Part shown: piece after piece, positions 44,278-55,967 of the stretch | Layout: every line of letters begins with the position of its first letter | Position numbering within the stretch: the stretch's first letter is position 1 | Notes under the pieces: generated by a model | Seen by the model: only the letters and a program-made list of their open reading frames with translations | The model's database searches: none | What the model was told of the DNA's origin: nothing | From: Porphyra umbilicalis | Taxonomy: Eukaryota > Rhodophyta > Bangiophyceae > Bangiales > Bangiaceae | Direction of reading: 5' to 3' | Assembly (NCBI GenBank): GCA_002049455.2 | Contig: KV918762.1 | Coordinates: forward strand, 1 to 64,000 | Length of the DNA stretch: 64,000 nucleotides | Made by a program: the position numbers and the translations under genes

Positions 44278-45199
44278 CAGGGGTTGTCATGGATATGTCC
44301 CTGGGGATTATATCCCTGCATTATATGCGTATCCACTTCGGATACGAGCCGGCGACGCATATTCAAAATGCTTTATGAGAAAAGGAGGAGAGGATATATT
44401 TATCCTGTCCGACAGAAATTGCGAGATTATATCGGACCCGTATCCCAGATATGAGAGTCAAGATACAGGGATATATACGGTTATGAGACTTTCCGCGCCT
44501 GGAGAAGTCTGGTTGAACACAGTCGACCTCTCTTTTCGCGTGCCGACGATCGGGGGATTAATGTCCGAACATTTGGCAGCGACAATCGGCGATGCAGCCC
44601 GACACGGGTGGAACCGTTCCATCAAGCGACTTGACCCGATTGTGCTGTTGTCAGAGTGTAACCAGAGATTCAGAACGGTCATTCTGACGTCCATTTACAC
44701 AAACGGCGTGGAACCGCCTCGACGGGGCCCATTGGGGTGTTGAAATCACATGTGGATTTCAAGTCGTACTAACGTCCATCTAGCACTCGAATAACGGCTG
44801 GATGGCGTTCTTTTTGGGCTCTAATTGAGCTGTCCGTCGGACTTGGGGGATTATATTCGGATCCAATAATCGTATCCGGATACGAATATAATCTACTCAA
44901 ATATCCGAATCCGGAGGCAGATATCCTGATCCGGATCTCAGCCGAGGCAGTTACAGTCTTTCTCGAATGCTATCCACCCTTTTCGTCGCCTGACAAACCC
45001 TCAAGAAGCCCTGTTTTTTCGTGCAGAAGATGGCAGATTCGGCCTTCCTGTCAGTGCAATGATGTCTCGTTACTATGTAGGGGTGCATAGTAAAGGAAGC
45101 TACAGGAATGGAGAAAGACTGTATCCGTCATCAGATACGAAGGATCGGCGTGTATCCGTATCCTATTACGGCCCAAAACCCATATCCTGACAACCCCTG
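44278..45199. mobile_element. 922-bp non-autonomous hAT-like element inside the KDZ gene
   Basis: The ends CAGGGGTTGTCATGGATATG and CATATCCTGACAACCCCTG are inverted repeats starting CAGGGG, as in hAT transposons. They are flanked by 8-bp near-identical duplications, GTCTGAAC (44270-44277) and GTCTGGAC (45200-45207), the hAT target-site length. The interior is AT-richer than the surroundings and dense in TATCCGGATA/GGATAT words in both orientations, likely transposase-binding subterminal motifs. No transposase frame. Removing it rejoins the KDZ reading. Confidence 0.82.
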
Positions 45200-45540
45200 G
45201 TCTGGACTGGCCACATTATGTGAAGCACCAGCACGGGTGCTCTCGCATCTTCGACGCGGAGTCCTACACGTCACGCTCTGTGCGACACAGTACGGCTTGC
45301 GGCGAGAGCCGGCACTCGATAAACGAGGCGTACAAGACGCATCTTGCCCACCTTCGGCAGGACCACTTCATCATCCAGATGCGGCTTTTGGCGGCGACCA
45401 TCAACCTGCGCGTGAACATGCGGCGGGAGCTCGGCAAGGAGACAACCCACAGGCGCATATGCGCATTCTTCCACTCGCGCGTGCAGGATTACTGCGACCG
45501 ACGGCGCTGTATGTGCGCAGCCAACCTGCAGCAGAAAGCT
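45200..45540 (+). pseudogene. KDZ transposase, 3' fragment
   Basis: After the hAT element the reading resumes with VKHQHGCSRIFDAESY, SVRHSTACGESRHSINEAY and LRQDHFIIQMRLLAATINLR. These match the last part of KDZ transposases, where conserved Cys/His and a Glu/Asn-bearing helix complete the catalytic centre. It ends around RRCMCAANLQQKAA. Beyond that the same frame stays open to 46596 but becomes Ala/Gly/Asp-rich without recognisable content. Confidence 0.6.
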
Positions 45541-46620
45541 GCTTCTGCTGCTGCCGCTGCTCCAGCTGATGGCGGTGTTGACGACGGCGGTGACGGTGAC
45601 GACAGTCAAGGCGGAAGTGGTGGTGTGCAAGCTGGACACGCTGCAGCTGCCGGTGAGGTCGCTCGTTGTCACCCGGTACACGCTGCCGTCGCCGACGCAC
45701 TACCAGCGGTTGTACTTGATGCTGTCGATGCGGCGGCGCAGAGAGCAGGTCTAGCCGCCGCCCAAGCGGCCGGCCATGTGTTTGGCAGAGCCGCCGGGCT
45801 AGCGGCTGTGCAAGCTGCCTTTCATCTTGCTGAAGTTGCCACCGACAACGATGCTGACGGGGCCGCAAGTCACGCCGCTGCCGCAGCGGCGGGCGAAGTC
45901 GCCGCTCTCGCTCCCATACAAGCGACAATCGAAGCCGCCGTTCAACAATCCGTGCTCGTCGAGGCGGCGGAAATTGGCCAACGGAGCTCGCGTGCTGCAG
46001 CCGAGGTAATTTGTGCAGAGCTAGGCTCCGCCGCTGGTATTGCCGCTGCTCGGGCTGTTGACGACGTCGCTGGGCGACGAGCACCTGCAGCTGATGCACA
46101 CGATTTCGTTGCCGCGGACGCGGCTGCGGGTGTACAAGGCGCCTCAGGACCAGTTGACGGTGGGGGTGTTGAGCCCCGACGGGAAGGGCAAGGCGCAGGA
46201 GAAGGAGTCGGGCAGCACGTCGCCGAACATGCCTACCATGAGCGTCGGGAGCAACGGCGTCGCGGCAAGGGCGTGGACAGGCGGGATGGTCGTCAAGACC
46301 CCGGCGCCGGTTGCGGTGATCTCGCTGCCAGCGGGACCGATCAACTCGTCGCTAATGGTGTCGTATCTGGACAACCAGCAGTCTGCTCCTCACTACTCGA
46401 CGCTCTTAGGGGCCTCGGGGTTTTCTTTGCCGCCCGGGATGATCCACTTGTCGCCGAGGAACCCGCCAAGCTCAATCATGGTGTCGCCGGCAGCGCGGTT
46501 GATGTGCGCGGAAACGTGCTTGGGCAAGCGTCCTCGGACTCGGAGTGTGTCTTCTACTCTGGCGGCGAAGCCTCAGCCGATGAACACGAGTTGTAGCGCG
46601 TTGAGTACTCGCTGATTTCC
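45541..46620. other. Open but unassigned sequence beyond the KDZ fragment
   Basis: Two readings compete. On plus, the KDZ frame stays open to a TAG near 46594-46596 with an Ala/Val/Asp-rich product. On minus, another frame gives protein-like stretches (MIELGGFLGDKWIIPGGKEN near 46480; SDELIGPAGSEITATGAG and LMVGMFGDVLPDSF at 46150-46370) broken by stops. The minus reading could be a decayed gene. I recognise neither. Confidence 0.35.
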
Positions 46621-46780
46621 TATCACTTTTTTTTTTTTTCCTTTTCTTGCCCTCTTCCCTTGTGTTCTGTACTATTCTGATGTCTCTGGTTGACCCTTCG
46701 GGGCTAGGAGTTGTACGCATGTCATACACGACGTAGTTTGCCATCGCTCATATGCATCCTGTCGCCACCGTAGGTAGGAC

Positions 46781-46854
46781 GATCACTCAGAGGGACCTAG
46801 GCCACGTCGAGTTCCTCGATCACTCAGAGGGACCTAGGCCGCGTCGAGTTCCTT
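46781..46854 (+). repeat. 37-bp tandem duplication
   Basis: Two adjoining copies (46781-46817 and 46818-46854) of GATCACTCAGAGGGACCTAG followed by GCCACGTCGAGTTCCTC. They differ at a couple of positions (CCACGTC/CCGCGTC). No coding context. Confidence 0.9.
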
Positions 46855-49800
46855 GCTTCATGTTTTCAGCCTGCACGACGGGATGACCCAGGTGTGTTTT
46901 TAGTGTCACAGAGAACAGGCATCAAGAAAAGAAGCGGACAAGACCTATAGCTCATCGGAAAAAGATGCAGATGCACCATGGGAAGAGCCAGTCGCGGCAA
47001 TTGCCTAACGGCGACCAATGATGCAGCGGACAACGGTAGAGACTACCCACGCTGACCGACAGGATAATTACACAGACTGCCGGCAAAGGTGGGGCATGAA
47101 TGTAAGCGGGGAGCTTCCCGACCGCGGCCACCGCATGGGGGCGCCGCCAGCCAAAAAACGCAAGCGCGGCCCTCGCCGCCGGCCGCTAAGGCGGGGGCAG
47201 CAGCGGGAAGCGACAGTAAAGAGAAGGAGCTGGCCAAGTGAATGGCAGTGTTCGCCGCTGCAGCGGCCGCAGTGGTGACTGCCAGGCGCCACAGCAGCAG
47301 GGGCGGAGGCCATGGCGGAGGCGCCGACGGTGGCACGGGCGGCACGTACAGCCGAGAACCCGGCTGCCCCCCCCCACTGCACCGCCATTGCAGGGATACA
47401 GCTGCAGGTCGCCCGACGCCATCGCATCCCAGCGCCCGGCATGGCCCCCCCCCGCGTCCCCGCAGGCGGCCGAGACAAGGATAGCGCGGTCTTTGTCCGT
47501 GGTGGTGGCCGCGGCCACGGCGATGGCGATCGTGGCGCGGTCAACGGCGGCGGGCGTGTGGGCGACAGCAGCGACGGTGCGCGCGCGCGCGCGCGCGCTG
47601 TGCTGTGAGCACGCCGCCCGGCCAGCAACCGCGGCGGTGCGCGCGCGCGCGCACGCGCGCGCTCCAGGCCGTGAGCACGCCCCCCGGCCAGCAACCGTGG
47701 TGCGCGCGCGCGCGCGCCCACACGCGCACCCAGACCCGCCACCGCCGCACCCGGAAGCACGTGAACTGACCGACCAGGCGCTGCTCCATGGGCAGGCAGG
47801 CAGATCGTCGGTCCACTTACGGCACCGTGAATGAGAACGGACACTGGGAGGTCCATGCTTTGAGGAGTATAAGGGCCGCCGGAGCCGCCGCAGTGGAACG
47901 ACGATGGACCCCAGAACGCCCTAAATGGCGCCTGCGCGTGGGTGCACGGGGCTCGTTATTGGGGCACGTTTCAGACTCGTACTCAGTGATAGAAAAATAA
48001 ATACGTCCCGCCACCCATCTTCGTGTGAGAACGCGCCCCTCTTTCTGCCCCGGGCAATACAGTCACTATCCGCTTATGTGGCACCCTTGCGCACTTTGTA
48101 GCCCCCGTGCCAGAAATGCATTCTCACGGCGCACCACGGCGAGGCGTTCTCGTTTCACTTCCGATCGCTGCCATTTTGACCGAGAAAGGGGCTGCTGGGG
48201 CTCATGATCACAGGATTTAAGGACCAGTTCAGTTGGTCGATCGCATGAGGGGGCGTACAATTACGGATTTGCTATGACTTCGAGTTTCACACGCGCGTCC
48301 TCCAGCGACACGATCCGACACAAAGTCTGAGCATCCTCGAGCTGGCAACCACTTGACTTCATACGGAACTGGAGTATGATCAGTTTCTTTTCTGAGAAAA
48401 ATAATAAGAAGGATACGACGAGGGGTTTATGAAGATCATTCATCGTTGCTGTCCGACGGGTCCTCACTCGCTTCTTTTTCGGGCCCATTACGACCCCCGC
48501 CGTCCGAGCCGTCAGGCCCCTCGCCGTCCAAGTCGGCACTGTCCCAGCAGTCCACTCATTTACATCCTCCATCGTCCAACACGCCACTCCTTCCGCTGTC
48601 CCAGTCGTCGCTCTCCCGGCTGGACGAGGCGTCACTCCCGTCGCCTTCAGTGGCATGGCCTCCCTCGCCCTCGTCCAACCCAGTCTGGCCCTACGTGGCT
48701 GGACAACCGCTGTGGGGAAGAAGACGGTGGAGTCGATGACGGTGGCGTCGGCGACGGTGGGGCCCAGGGCGATTGTCAGCGTCATCGGTGGAAGGACGGA
48801 TGACGGTATGTTCACATCGATGGGTGCAGTGTGCGACAAATCCGTCACGTTTTTCCAATTCCCCCTGTCTGGGCTGCATTCCAGAAGACGATCGCGAGAT
48901 TTGTCGATGGTTCCCGTGGAAGTTGTCGATCGCGATCCTCCCAGTTATATAGCACGTGACATATAACTGGAGCGCATATAACCGGATATTGACTGTACTC
49001 GCATTCACGCTGTCTGGCAACTACGATGCGCCCTTAATTGTACTGTGTGGGCTCCCGGTGCCGGTGTTTCGATGCGGCGACGTCATTGGATGAGCTTGAG
49101 TTCTGCAACGTCGAACAGGGACGTTCCTTTTCTCAATGCGTTCTATCGTCTGACCCGTACATTCGAATCGAGCTGGAACTATCCAAGTTCGAGAATGTGG
49201 CTCGACGTTCGTGAGGGCACGTTCACGCTGTCAAGCACCTACCTGTGCCCTATTTAACTACTTTTGACACATTTCACCAATAAAATAGACACGTTGTGAT
49301 AGACCGACATTGGAGGCCGCTCTCAGCATGGTCGAAGATGCCCCACCAAAAGTTAAAAGAAGCAAGATAAGCAGGCAAAACATATAGGCCGCACAAGGAA
49401 ACGCGACGATGAGCACGCGAGAGCCGCAGGAGCGCTGGACCACGAGCAGGCGGCGCTCCAGCGCCCAGCGCAAGGTACACCTCCCCGTCGTTGGCGCTCC
49501 CCGGCGCACACCCAACCACCCCCGACACTGGGGCAGCACTGTCAACAGCCCCCACGTGCTCCGCCTCGAGCTCCGTAAAAGATGAACTACAACCCAGAGC
49601 AGAAAGCGCATCGCCGCTGCGATCGCCGGCTACGGGCACCCCCCCTTCGACCCGCTTCTCGACGGTGGGGGTGCCGACGTGGGCCGGGCAGACCGTCACT
49701 ATCGTACCCATAGCATGAGCCGGCCTGCCCACCCCCAGTCTGTGGCGCGAATGAGCTGCCGACTTGCGGCTGCCGTCGCATCGACGACCGCGGAGGCTAG

Positions 49801-50090
49801 GCCGCCACCGGGGGCGACGGCGGTCACCACAGCCGCCCACACCGGGGCGGCCGGCGGGCCGTCACGATGGGCTACCCGGTGCAGGCCGCTGGCGAGAGAG
49901 GTCACCAATGAAGAGGCCATTCGACCGCGCGGGGTGACGTCGTCAGGTTCTGGCGCCGCCGGTGGAGGCCGCCTCAGGTGAGTCTTGTCCAAGGAGGCCG
50001 CCTTCGCCAAGCCGTCGCGCGCCCTGCAGACTAATGACGTAGTCGCCATACGACCGCCCCACGCACTTGCCCCCGCAGTCACCCACACAC
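46855..50090. other. No confident gene
   Basis: Several frames of 100-260 codons are open on both strands between 47070 and 48850 and between 49270 and 50090. None starts with a well-placed ATG plus a recognisable domain, and their Ala/Arg/Thr composition follows the base content. A minus frame at 48848-48261 (195 codons, no ATG at its start) has a curious Thr-Ala-Gly-rich core and a KKKRVRTRR basic patch, but no assignment. AATAAA-like words near 47996 and 49280 could be poly(A) signals. The region downstream of 50091 should include the 3' UTR of the HAT gene. Confidence 0.45.
47578..47717. repeat. ~61-bp repeat with alternating GC tracts (Z-DNA-prone)
   Basis: Tracts of alternating G and C (47578-47597, 47638-47661, 47700-47717) are separated by GTGAGCACGCC plus GGCCAGCAACCG, giving two and a half units of about 61 bp. 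Alternating GC is the classical sequence that adopts Z-DNA under negative supercoiling. Confidence 0.8.
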
Positions 50091-53000
50091 TTAGAAGGAG
50101 CGGTGCACTGCCGCCAGGCTCCCCAGGCCAGCCGCGGTCATACCCCCATCATCCCTCCCGTCGACGCCCACCCCGCTGGCGCCCGACGGCACAGTGTCCA
50201 CGCTTAAGGCGCCAAAGCTTGCAACTCCCCCCCCCGGTCGCACTGCCAACTGCGGCGCCCTCGTATGGGCACCCTCCTCCACCGCGAGCCCAACATCTAA
50301 GACGTGGGCGCAGCCAAAAGCTGCTTCCGCTTCGGCTGCGAGCGCTGCGAGCGCTCCCACATTTCCGTAACGGGCTTCGAGTTTGGCGAGCGAGTGGTAG
50401 AGCGGCGCGTGCCCCGGGTCGCGACGGAGGCCCTCGCGGAAGAGCGCGCGGGCGGCCTTTGCATTCCCTGCGACCGCCTCGATTTCGCCGGCCGTGCGGT
50501 ACAGCGGCGCGTGTTGGGGGGCGTTGGCCAAGCCACGCCGGTAGACGCTGCGGGCTAGGTCAACAGATGACGTGGAGCCGAGGGAGGAGGATGACGAAGA
50601 GAGGTCAGTGATGGAGGACGAGGCGCTCCCAAAACTGCCCACGAGGCTGACGCTGCCTCCGTCGCCGGTGCTGCCGCCACCGCCACCGCCTCCGCCGCCG
50701 CCGCCACCCATGTGCGGCGCGTACAGCGCCGCATACGCATTCCACACGGCGCCGTGGCTCGCATCCCGCGAGAGGGCCTCCTCCAACAGCCGCGCCGCTC
50801 GGTCCCGGTTCCCCGTCCGCGCTTCGAGCACCGCCCACGCTTGGCGGAGGTGAATGTGCCCCGGCGCAGCGGCCACCCCCCGAGCGTACAACTGCCGTGC
50901 ACGCGGAGCGTCGCCGTACGCCGCTTCGAGCACCCCCCACGCTTGCCACAGCGCACCGTGGCCGGGACTGTGGCGGAGGCCGCGACGGAAGAGCGCGCGC
51001 GCCGCGTCCGGTCGCCCCCGCCGCAATTCAAAGACGCCCCACGCTTGCCACCCGTGGGGGTGCGCGGGGTCAGCGGCAACGGCGCGTTTGAAGAGCTCCC
51101 GCGCCCGCGCATCGGCGATTGCCCCGCGAGTAGGAGGGGGGGTCACCTTCGCCGTCGATACCGCCCCGTCCTCGGCAGCGGCGGCACCGACCAAAACCGT
51201 GGTGGCGGTTATGCCGACCACGGTGTTCAGATGTTCCACTGCCGCCGGTGGGGGTAACGGCAGCCCCGCAGACGTCCCCCCCGACGATGGGGCGGGGGTC
51301 GGTTGGGGGGGGGGGCCCCACCACTCGACGCCGGCCCCGCTTCCCCCTCCCCTCCCAGCTGCGCAGACGCAACGGCGGCTAGCGCCGCTCCGACCAGTAG
51401 CTGTGAGTTGCGCGGGTACCGCCGAAGGCCGTCAGCAAACACTGCAGTGGCGGCCGACGCCCCCCCCCCCTCACCCAGAGCGTGCAACTCGAGCATCCCC
51501 CACGAGTGCCAGACGTACGAGGTGTCCTCGCGAGTGCACGCCACGCCCCGCTGGAAGAGGGAGCGTGCGCGGTCGACGCGGCCGAGCTTGAGCTCGAGCT
51601 GCCCGTACCCGTGGAGCACGGACACGGACGCGCCCGCGGCAAGGCCCCGATCAAACACCGCCCGCGCCGAGTCGATGCGCCCGCGTCGCGCCTCGAGCGC
51701 GCCGTACGCATTGTACGCGGGCCCGTGGCGGGGGTCCGATGCGAGCGCTCGCTCAAACAAATCGACAGCGGCTTGCGTGGCGCCATCGGCAGCCTCGAGA
51801 AGCGCCCACGCGACAAACGCCGCCGCCGTCGGCGCGGCAGCGACCGACCGCCGAAAGTAGTCGCGCGCTTCGGGGCGGTTCCCCGCCCGCGTCTCAATCA
51901 TGCCAAGGGACTGGAGGAGTGCCGAATCCTGCGGGTGCGCCGCATGCCCCGCGAGCAGCAGCTCCCGTGCGGTGGCAACGTCACCAAAGGACGTTGCCTC
52001 GAGCTGCGCGATCGCGTGGTAGGCCGACGCGGGCGGCACGTCGTCCATGGAGAGGGCGGCATGGAGCAGCTCCCGCGCGCGAGCGGTATTGCCGCCACGG
52101 GCTTCCAACTTGCCAAGCGCCACATGCGTCGCCGACTGCCCCCGGCGCACGCCGAGGGCGCGCACGAGGAGCGCCCGCGCACGGGGCACGTCCCCTGCGC
52201 GCTCCTCCATGTCTGCCCACGCGCGGAGGAGCGCCGCAGCCGCCGCTGCCTGCCGAATGGATGCCGTCGGCGTATCCGCCACTTCGGGGGGGACCGTCAG
52301 GCCCATCTGGAAGAGCTCCCGCGCCCGCACGTAGTCGCCTTCCCGCGCCTCGAGCACCGCCCATGCTGAACACACTTCCCGCTGCGGGCGGAGGGCGACG
52401 GAGCGCTCAAAGAGGGCCCGCGCGGCGGCCGTGTTGCCTGTCCGCTGCTCGAGCAGCCCCCACGCTTGACACACGTACGCATTGTCAGGGGAGAGGCGGA
52501 GGCCGCAGGCAAAGAGCTCACGGGCAGAATCATTGTTGCCACACCGATGCTCGAGCACCGCCCACGCTTGCAGTAGGTGCACATTGTCCGGGCACTCTGC
52601 GAGGCCCTGCTGAAACACTCGCCGGGCGGTAGCTGCCACGTCGAGGCCCCGACCGTCGCCGCCGGCTGGGAAAGCGTCGGCCGCGGCGGGGGCGTCTTCC
52701 CTCAGGACCACTGCAGCTCCCGGTACGTTACCGAAACTGTTGCTGCTGCCGCCACCGCCGACGCCACTGCCGCTGCTGCTGTGGGCCGCCGCCGGGCTCG
52801 CCCCCGTGCCGACGACGTCAACCGAACGAACTCCCGCCAGTCCCGCGGCGCGGGCCTCCAACCGCGCCAGCGCCAACCACGAGTGCGCGTCCCGCCGGTC
52901 TAGCGCAAGGCACTCGACAAGCAACGACCGCGCTTCGGCGAGCGACCCCGCCCGCTCACACGCCCGCGCATGATCGTAGAGCTCGCGCACCTGCCGACGG

Positions 53001-53467
53001 ACAGAGGCGTTGCGGGCTGAGCCGCCGCCGCTGCGCTCGTTCGGATTCGTTGCAATGCCCCTGCCAGCCGCAGCGCTCCCGGAAGTACTGCCGCCGGGGC
53101 CGCAGGTGGCGCCGACGCGGCCGCCATCGCCGGCAGGGGCGGCAGGCGCCACCGTCGCCGGTCGCAACGCTCGTCGAGCCGCCGACGGTACAGTCGATGA
53201 CGACGGCGTAGATGGGGTCGGTACCGAAGCACCAGTCGCGCTCGCTGCCTTGGTTGCGCGCAGGCCGCCGCGGTCCGTCGGGTGGGCGGGTGACCGTGCG
53301 AAACCGCCGCCACCGCCGCCACCCCCGCCATCACAGCCGCCAGTACCGGTGGCACAAGTGGCACGACCACCCGCTGAATGTGGCGCAACAAAGGAGCGGC
53401 CGCCCAGCGACGCCGGCAAGGGCACAAACAGCATCGGGGCGGTCAGTCGACGGGGGAAGAGGTCCAT
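50091..53467 (-). CDS. Plastid HAT/TPR RNA-stability protein (Mbb1/HCF107-like), frame broken at a C-run
   Basis: Start ATG at 53467; the encoded N-terminus MDLFPRRLTAPMLFVPLPAS fits a plastid transit peptide, followed by a Gly/Ser/Ala-rich linker. From about 53010 on there are roughly 19 helical repeats of the form W..LE...G....AR.LF..GL...P (for example AVLEHRCGNNDSARELF, GLLEQRTGNTAAARALF, GVFELRRGRPDAARALF). These half-a-TPR repeats form an RNA-binding superhelix. In Chlamydomonas and Arabidopsis, Mbb1 and HCF107 bind the psbB-psbH 5' region and protect the mRNA. The reading switches frame at a 10-C run (minus strand; 51305-51314), between AGPASSGGAPPP and the continuation ending VEHLNTVVG. 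With the shift resolved the product is about 1,125 aa. No introns seen. A poly-Gly insert (50690-50710) splits repeats 17 and 18. Confidence 0.82.
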
Positions 53468-53823
53468 TGGCTGGGAGAGTGGGGAAGAAGGGGGAGGCGG
53501 TCGGGGTGTCAACAGAGGAGGGACAATATTCTACGGTGGCGAGGCGGTGAGGGGCGGGGGGTGACAGCCACTTCTGGGGTTGACGGCGCCAGGATGAATT
53601 TTGCCACAGGCCCGGAAGCGGCAGGGTGGTCGATCCTTGGCGATGCGGCCAGGATGGTGGCGGACCTGGTACCGTGGGGGTGGCGGCTGGTGGCTCCTAT
53701 CCCCAGGAGACACAAGCCATGGGTGGCCTAGCCGAGCCGCACGACAGCCGACGAGCCAATGGCACGGCGGCGGCGAATGCCGCGAGATCGGCTACCTGAG
53801 GTGGCCCCCGGATTGAGGTTGTA
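53468..53823. other. Upstream region of the HAT gene
   Basis: About 350 bp of mixed composition, presumably promoter and 5' UTR of the minus-strand HAT gene. No TATA-like element at a suitable distance was noticed, and no gene. Confidence 0.4.
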
Positions 53824-54050
53824 ATTAAAAAAAAACGCACCCCGTCAATTTGACGTGTAGGTGGGCTACAGTGACGGGGGGAGCTCTCAGGGGGTGTGTC
53901 GGGCGGGGGGGGGGGGTTTGGGGGGGTGGGGGGGGGGTGGGGGTGCTGGGGGGGCCTGGGGGGGGCTGGGGGGGGGGGGGGGCCGGGCGAGGGGCTCTGG
54001 GGGGGGGGCTCTGGGGGGGGACCCTGGCGGGGGTTGCCAGCGGGGCACAT
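53824..54050 (+). repeat. Dispersed G-rich repeat, copy B
   Basis: Begins TTAAAAAAAAACGCACCCCG, continues TTTGACGTGTAGGTGGGCTA and CAGTGACGGGGGGAGCTCTC, then about 150 bp dominated by runs of 5-14 G. It is the same element as copy A (3720-3935) in inverse orientation. The G-tract (53905-54035) has many potential G-quadruplexes. Confidence 0.65.
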
Positions 54051-54868
54051 TGCGAAGATAAAATTATATCAATTGTGAAATCAGGCTTGGTTGAATTTAC
54101 TACAATGACGTGTGCCCTGGTAATATTTCCGGACATCGCTTGATCTGACGAAACGGCGGCTGTTTGGCAAATGTGAGCGTCACAAGAGAGAGTAAGACAG
54201 CGGGCCGCAGCATTTTCTGACGCGTCACAAACACGGCGCGGGGCGGCGGCGAGGCAGGCTGTCGCCTGTATGGCTGATCCCCCAATTCTGAGAGGACGAC
54301 AACTGCTCTTCAGTTTCCTGTTTACAATATGTTACCGAGCAGTTCATCCGAGTATTGCTGACCTCCAAAAAATGGCGGTTGCAGTGTGGTTGCAGTGTGC
54401 AGACAAGTGTTTGAAAGATGGTAAACACTTTGTAGGGGCTTAAGTTTTTACCGAAAGAGACGTGAGACGACTTGATTGATAGTCTAACTTGTTTGTTAAC
54501 TACACTTTAAATCCAATCAATGTTGAAATTGGTGCCCAGTGCTGTTTAGCCGTGGGTTGCGCTCTCTGCAGCGGCCGTCTGTGCCCTCAAACGGCTCCGT
54601 GTGGAGCACTCTGCAACCTCCTGGAGATTCCGTGAGATTTTTGCGCCTCCGAACCCGTCGCTCTGAGCAAAGCATGCCGATAGCGGCGAATCCCGCACCA
54701 AAACATGGAGATCTGCAGATATCGGGAGATTTCTTGGGAGGCGATACCCACTTGGACCGCGGTTCTGGCTTGGCAGATGCGGGTCACCATCGCAGTGTCT
54801 TCCTGCTTCTGACGTTTCCCGCCTGCCCCATCCCCTTCGACTCTTTATCCCCCCTCCGACTCCCCACG
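54051..54868. other. 5' flank of the transposase
   Basis: AT-richer than its surroundings (54050-54530). The transposase frame is open upstream of the chosen ATG, with another in-frame ATG near 54674, so a longer N-terminus is possible. I could not find a convincing TIR partner for this side. Confidence 0.4.
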
Positions 54869-55891
54869 ATGACGATTCCTGACGAGCTTCGGCGGGCTGT
54901 TGTCTACCAAGTGGTTGAGCTCCACAAGCCCGTCGCCGTCGTGGCTGCTGAGCTACGCATCTCTTTGCGGTCTGCAGAGCGCTTTCTGCTGTACCAGCGC
55001 GTTCACGGGGACATCCACCCTCACATGAACACCCGCGGAGTGCACGAGGACAATGTGCGCAAGCACGCGTGCATCCGTGGTGCAGTATGCGCTGCCGTCG
55101 AGGCGTACCCGGAGGCCTTCCTCGACGAGGCCACCGTCTTCGTCAACGAGGTGCAGGAGCTGATGGAGGACGACGTGCGGGTGTCACCTGAGTCGGTGCG
55201 GCGCATCCTTGCAGCGAACGGCATCACGCGCAAGGTCATCGAGACCAACTTCCGGCAGCGAAATGAGGCCGCGCGGGCCGCATGGGTGGCCGCCCAGTGG
55301 GTCATCCCGTTGGAGTGTCGCGTGTACATCGACGAGGCGCACCGCCGCGGCCAAGCGGCCAACCGCAGGTGGGCGTGGGCGCTGCGTGGCGCCCGCGCCG
55401 AGGGCTACATCGACGCTTCCAAAGGCGTAGCGACAAGCTTTATTGTAGCCATGACGCACGGCGGGCTGGTGGATTGGAAGCTGACAAAGCCGCCCCCTGG
55501 GCAGTCGTCCGTTGACTTTTTACTGTTTTTGATTAACTTGGTGCTGCCCGCCATGAACGAGTACAACCCCGCGCTTCCGTGGGACGAGCAACAGCCGAAC
55601 TGCGTGCTCATCCTCGACAACGCCCGCGTGCATGACCACGCGGCGGTGGCGGTCTTGGAGGCGGCGGGAGTGATGGTGTGCTTTTTGCCTCCGTACAGTC
55701 CAGACTTCAACCCGGTGGAGGATGTCTTTTCCGTTTGGAGTAGCTGGCTGCGTCGCCACGTAACCCTCGGGCAGTTCTCAGCGTGGCCGTTTTCGACACT
55801 CACCTCAATGCTTCTCCACATCACACCTGAAATGTGTGCTGGCTTCGTCAAAGCGGCGATACGCCGATACGCAACGTACGCGCCCGAGTAA
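54869..55891 (+). CDS. IS630/Tc1-mariner superfamily transposase (DDE_3 type)
   Basis: 340 aa, the usual size for the superfamily, with no internal stop. An N-terminal helix-turn-helix (RRAVVYQVVELHKPVAVV, ELRISLRSAERFL) would bind the TIRs. A linker region has SPESVRRILAANGITRKV. The catalytic triad is visible: Asp in CRVYIDEAHRRG, Asp in CVLILDNARVHDH, and Glu in YSPDFNPVEDVFS, with 33 residues between the second Asp and the Glu. The C-terminus is complete at TAA 55889-55891. It would cut and paste DNA at TA sites. The 129-bp MITEs, which are flanked by TA, could be its substrates; that link is speculative because TIRs of this copy were not found. The intact frame suggests recent activity. 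Confidence 0.85.
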   Translation: MTIPDELRRAVVYQVVELHKPVAVVAAELRISLRSAERFLLYQRVHGDIHPHMNTRGVHEDNVRKHACIRGAVCAAVEAYPEAFLDEATVFVNEVQELMEDDVRVSPESVRRILAANGITRKVIETNFRQRNEAARAAWVAAQWVIPLECRVYIDEAHRRGQAANRRWAWALRGARAEGYIDASKGVATSFIVAMTHGGLVDWKLTKPPPGQSSVDFLLFLINLVLPAMNEYNPALPWDEQQPNCVLILDNARVHDHAAVAVLEAAGVMVCFLPPYSPDFNPVEDVFSVWSSWLRRHVTLGQFSAWPFSTLTSMLLHITPEMCAGFVKAAIRRYATYAPE

Positions 55892-55967
55892 AGTACCCGA
55901 GAAGGCATGCAACACAACAAAAGACGGGAGCAAAAGAAGAAAAACAGCTTCCTCATCCATCCCCCGC

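Noticed and set aside
48261..48848. 195-codon minus-strand frame with basic and Thr-rich parts
   Set aside because: Does not start with ATG and matches no family I know; kept only as a remark in the region entry.
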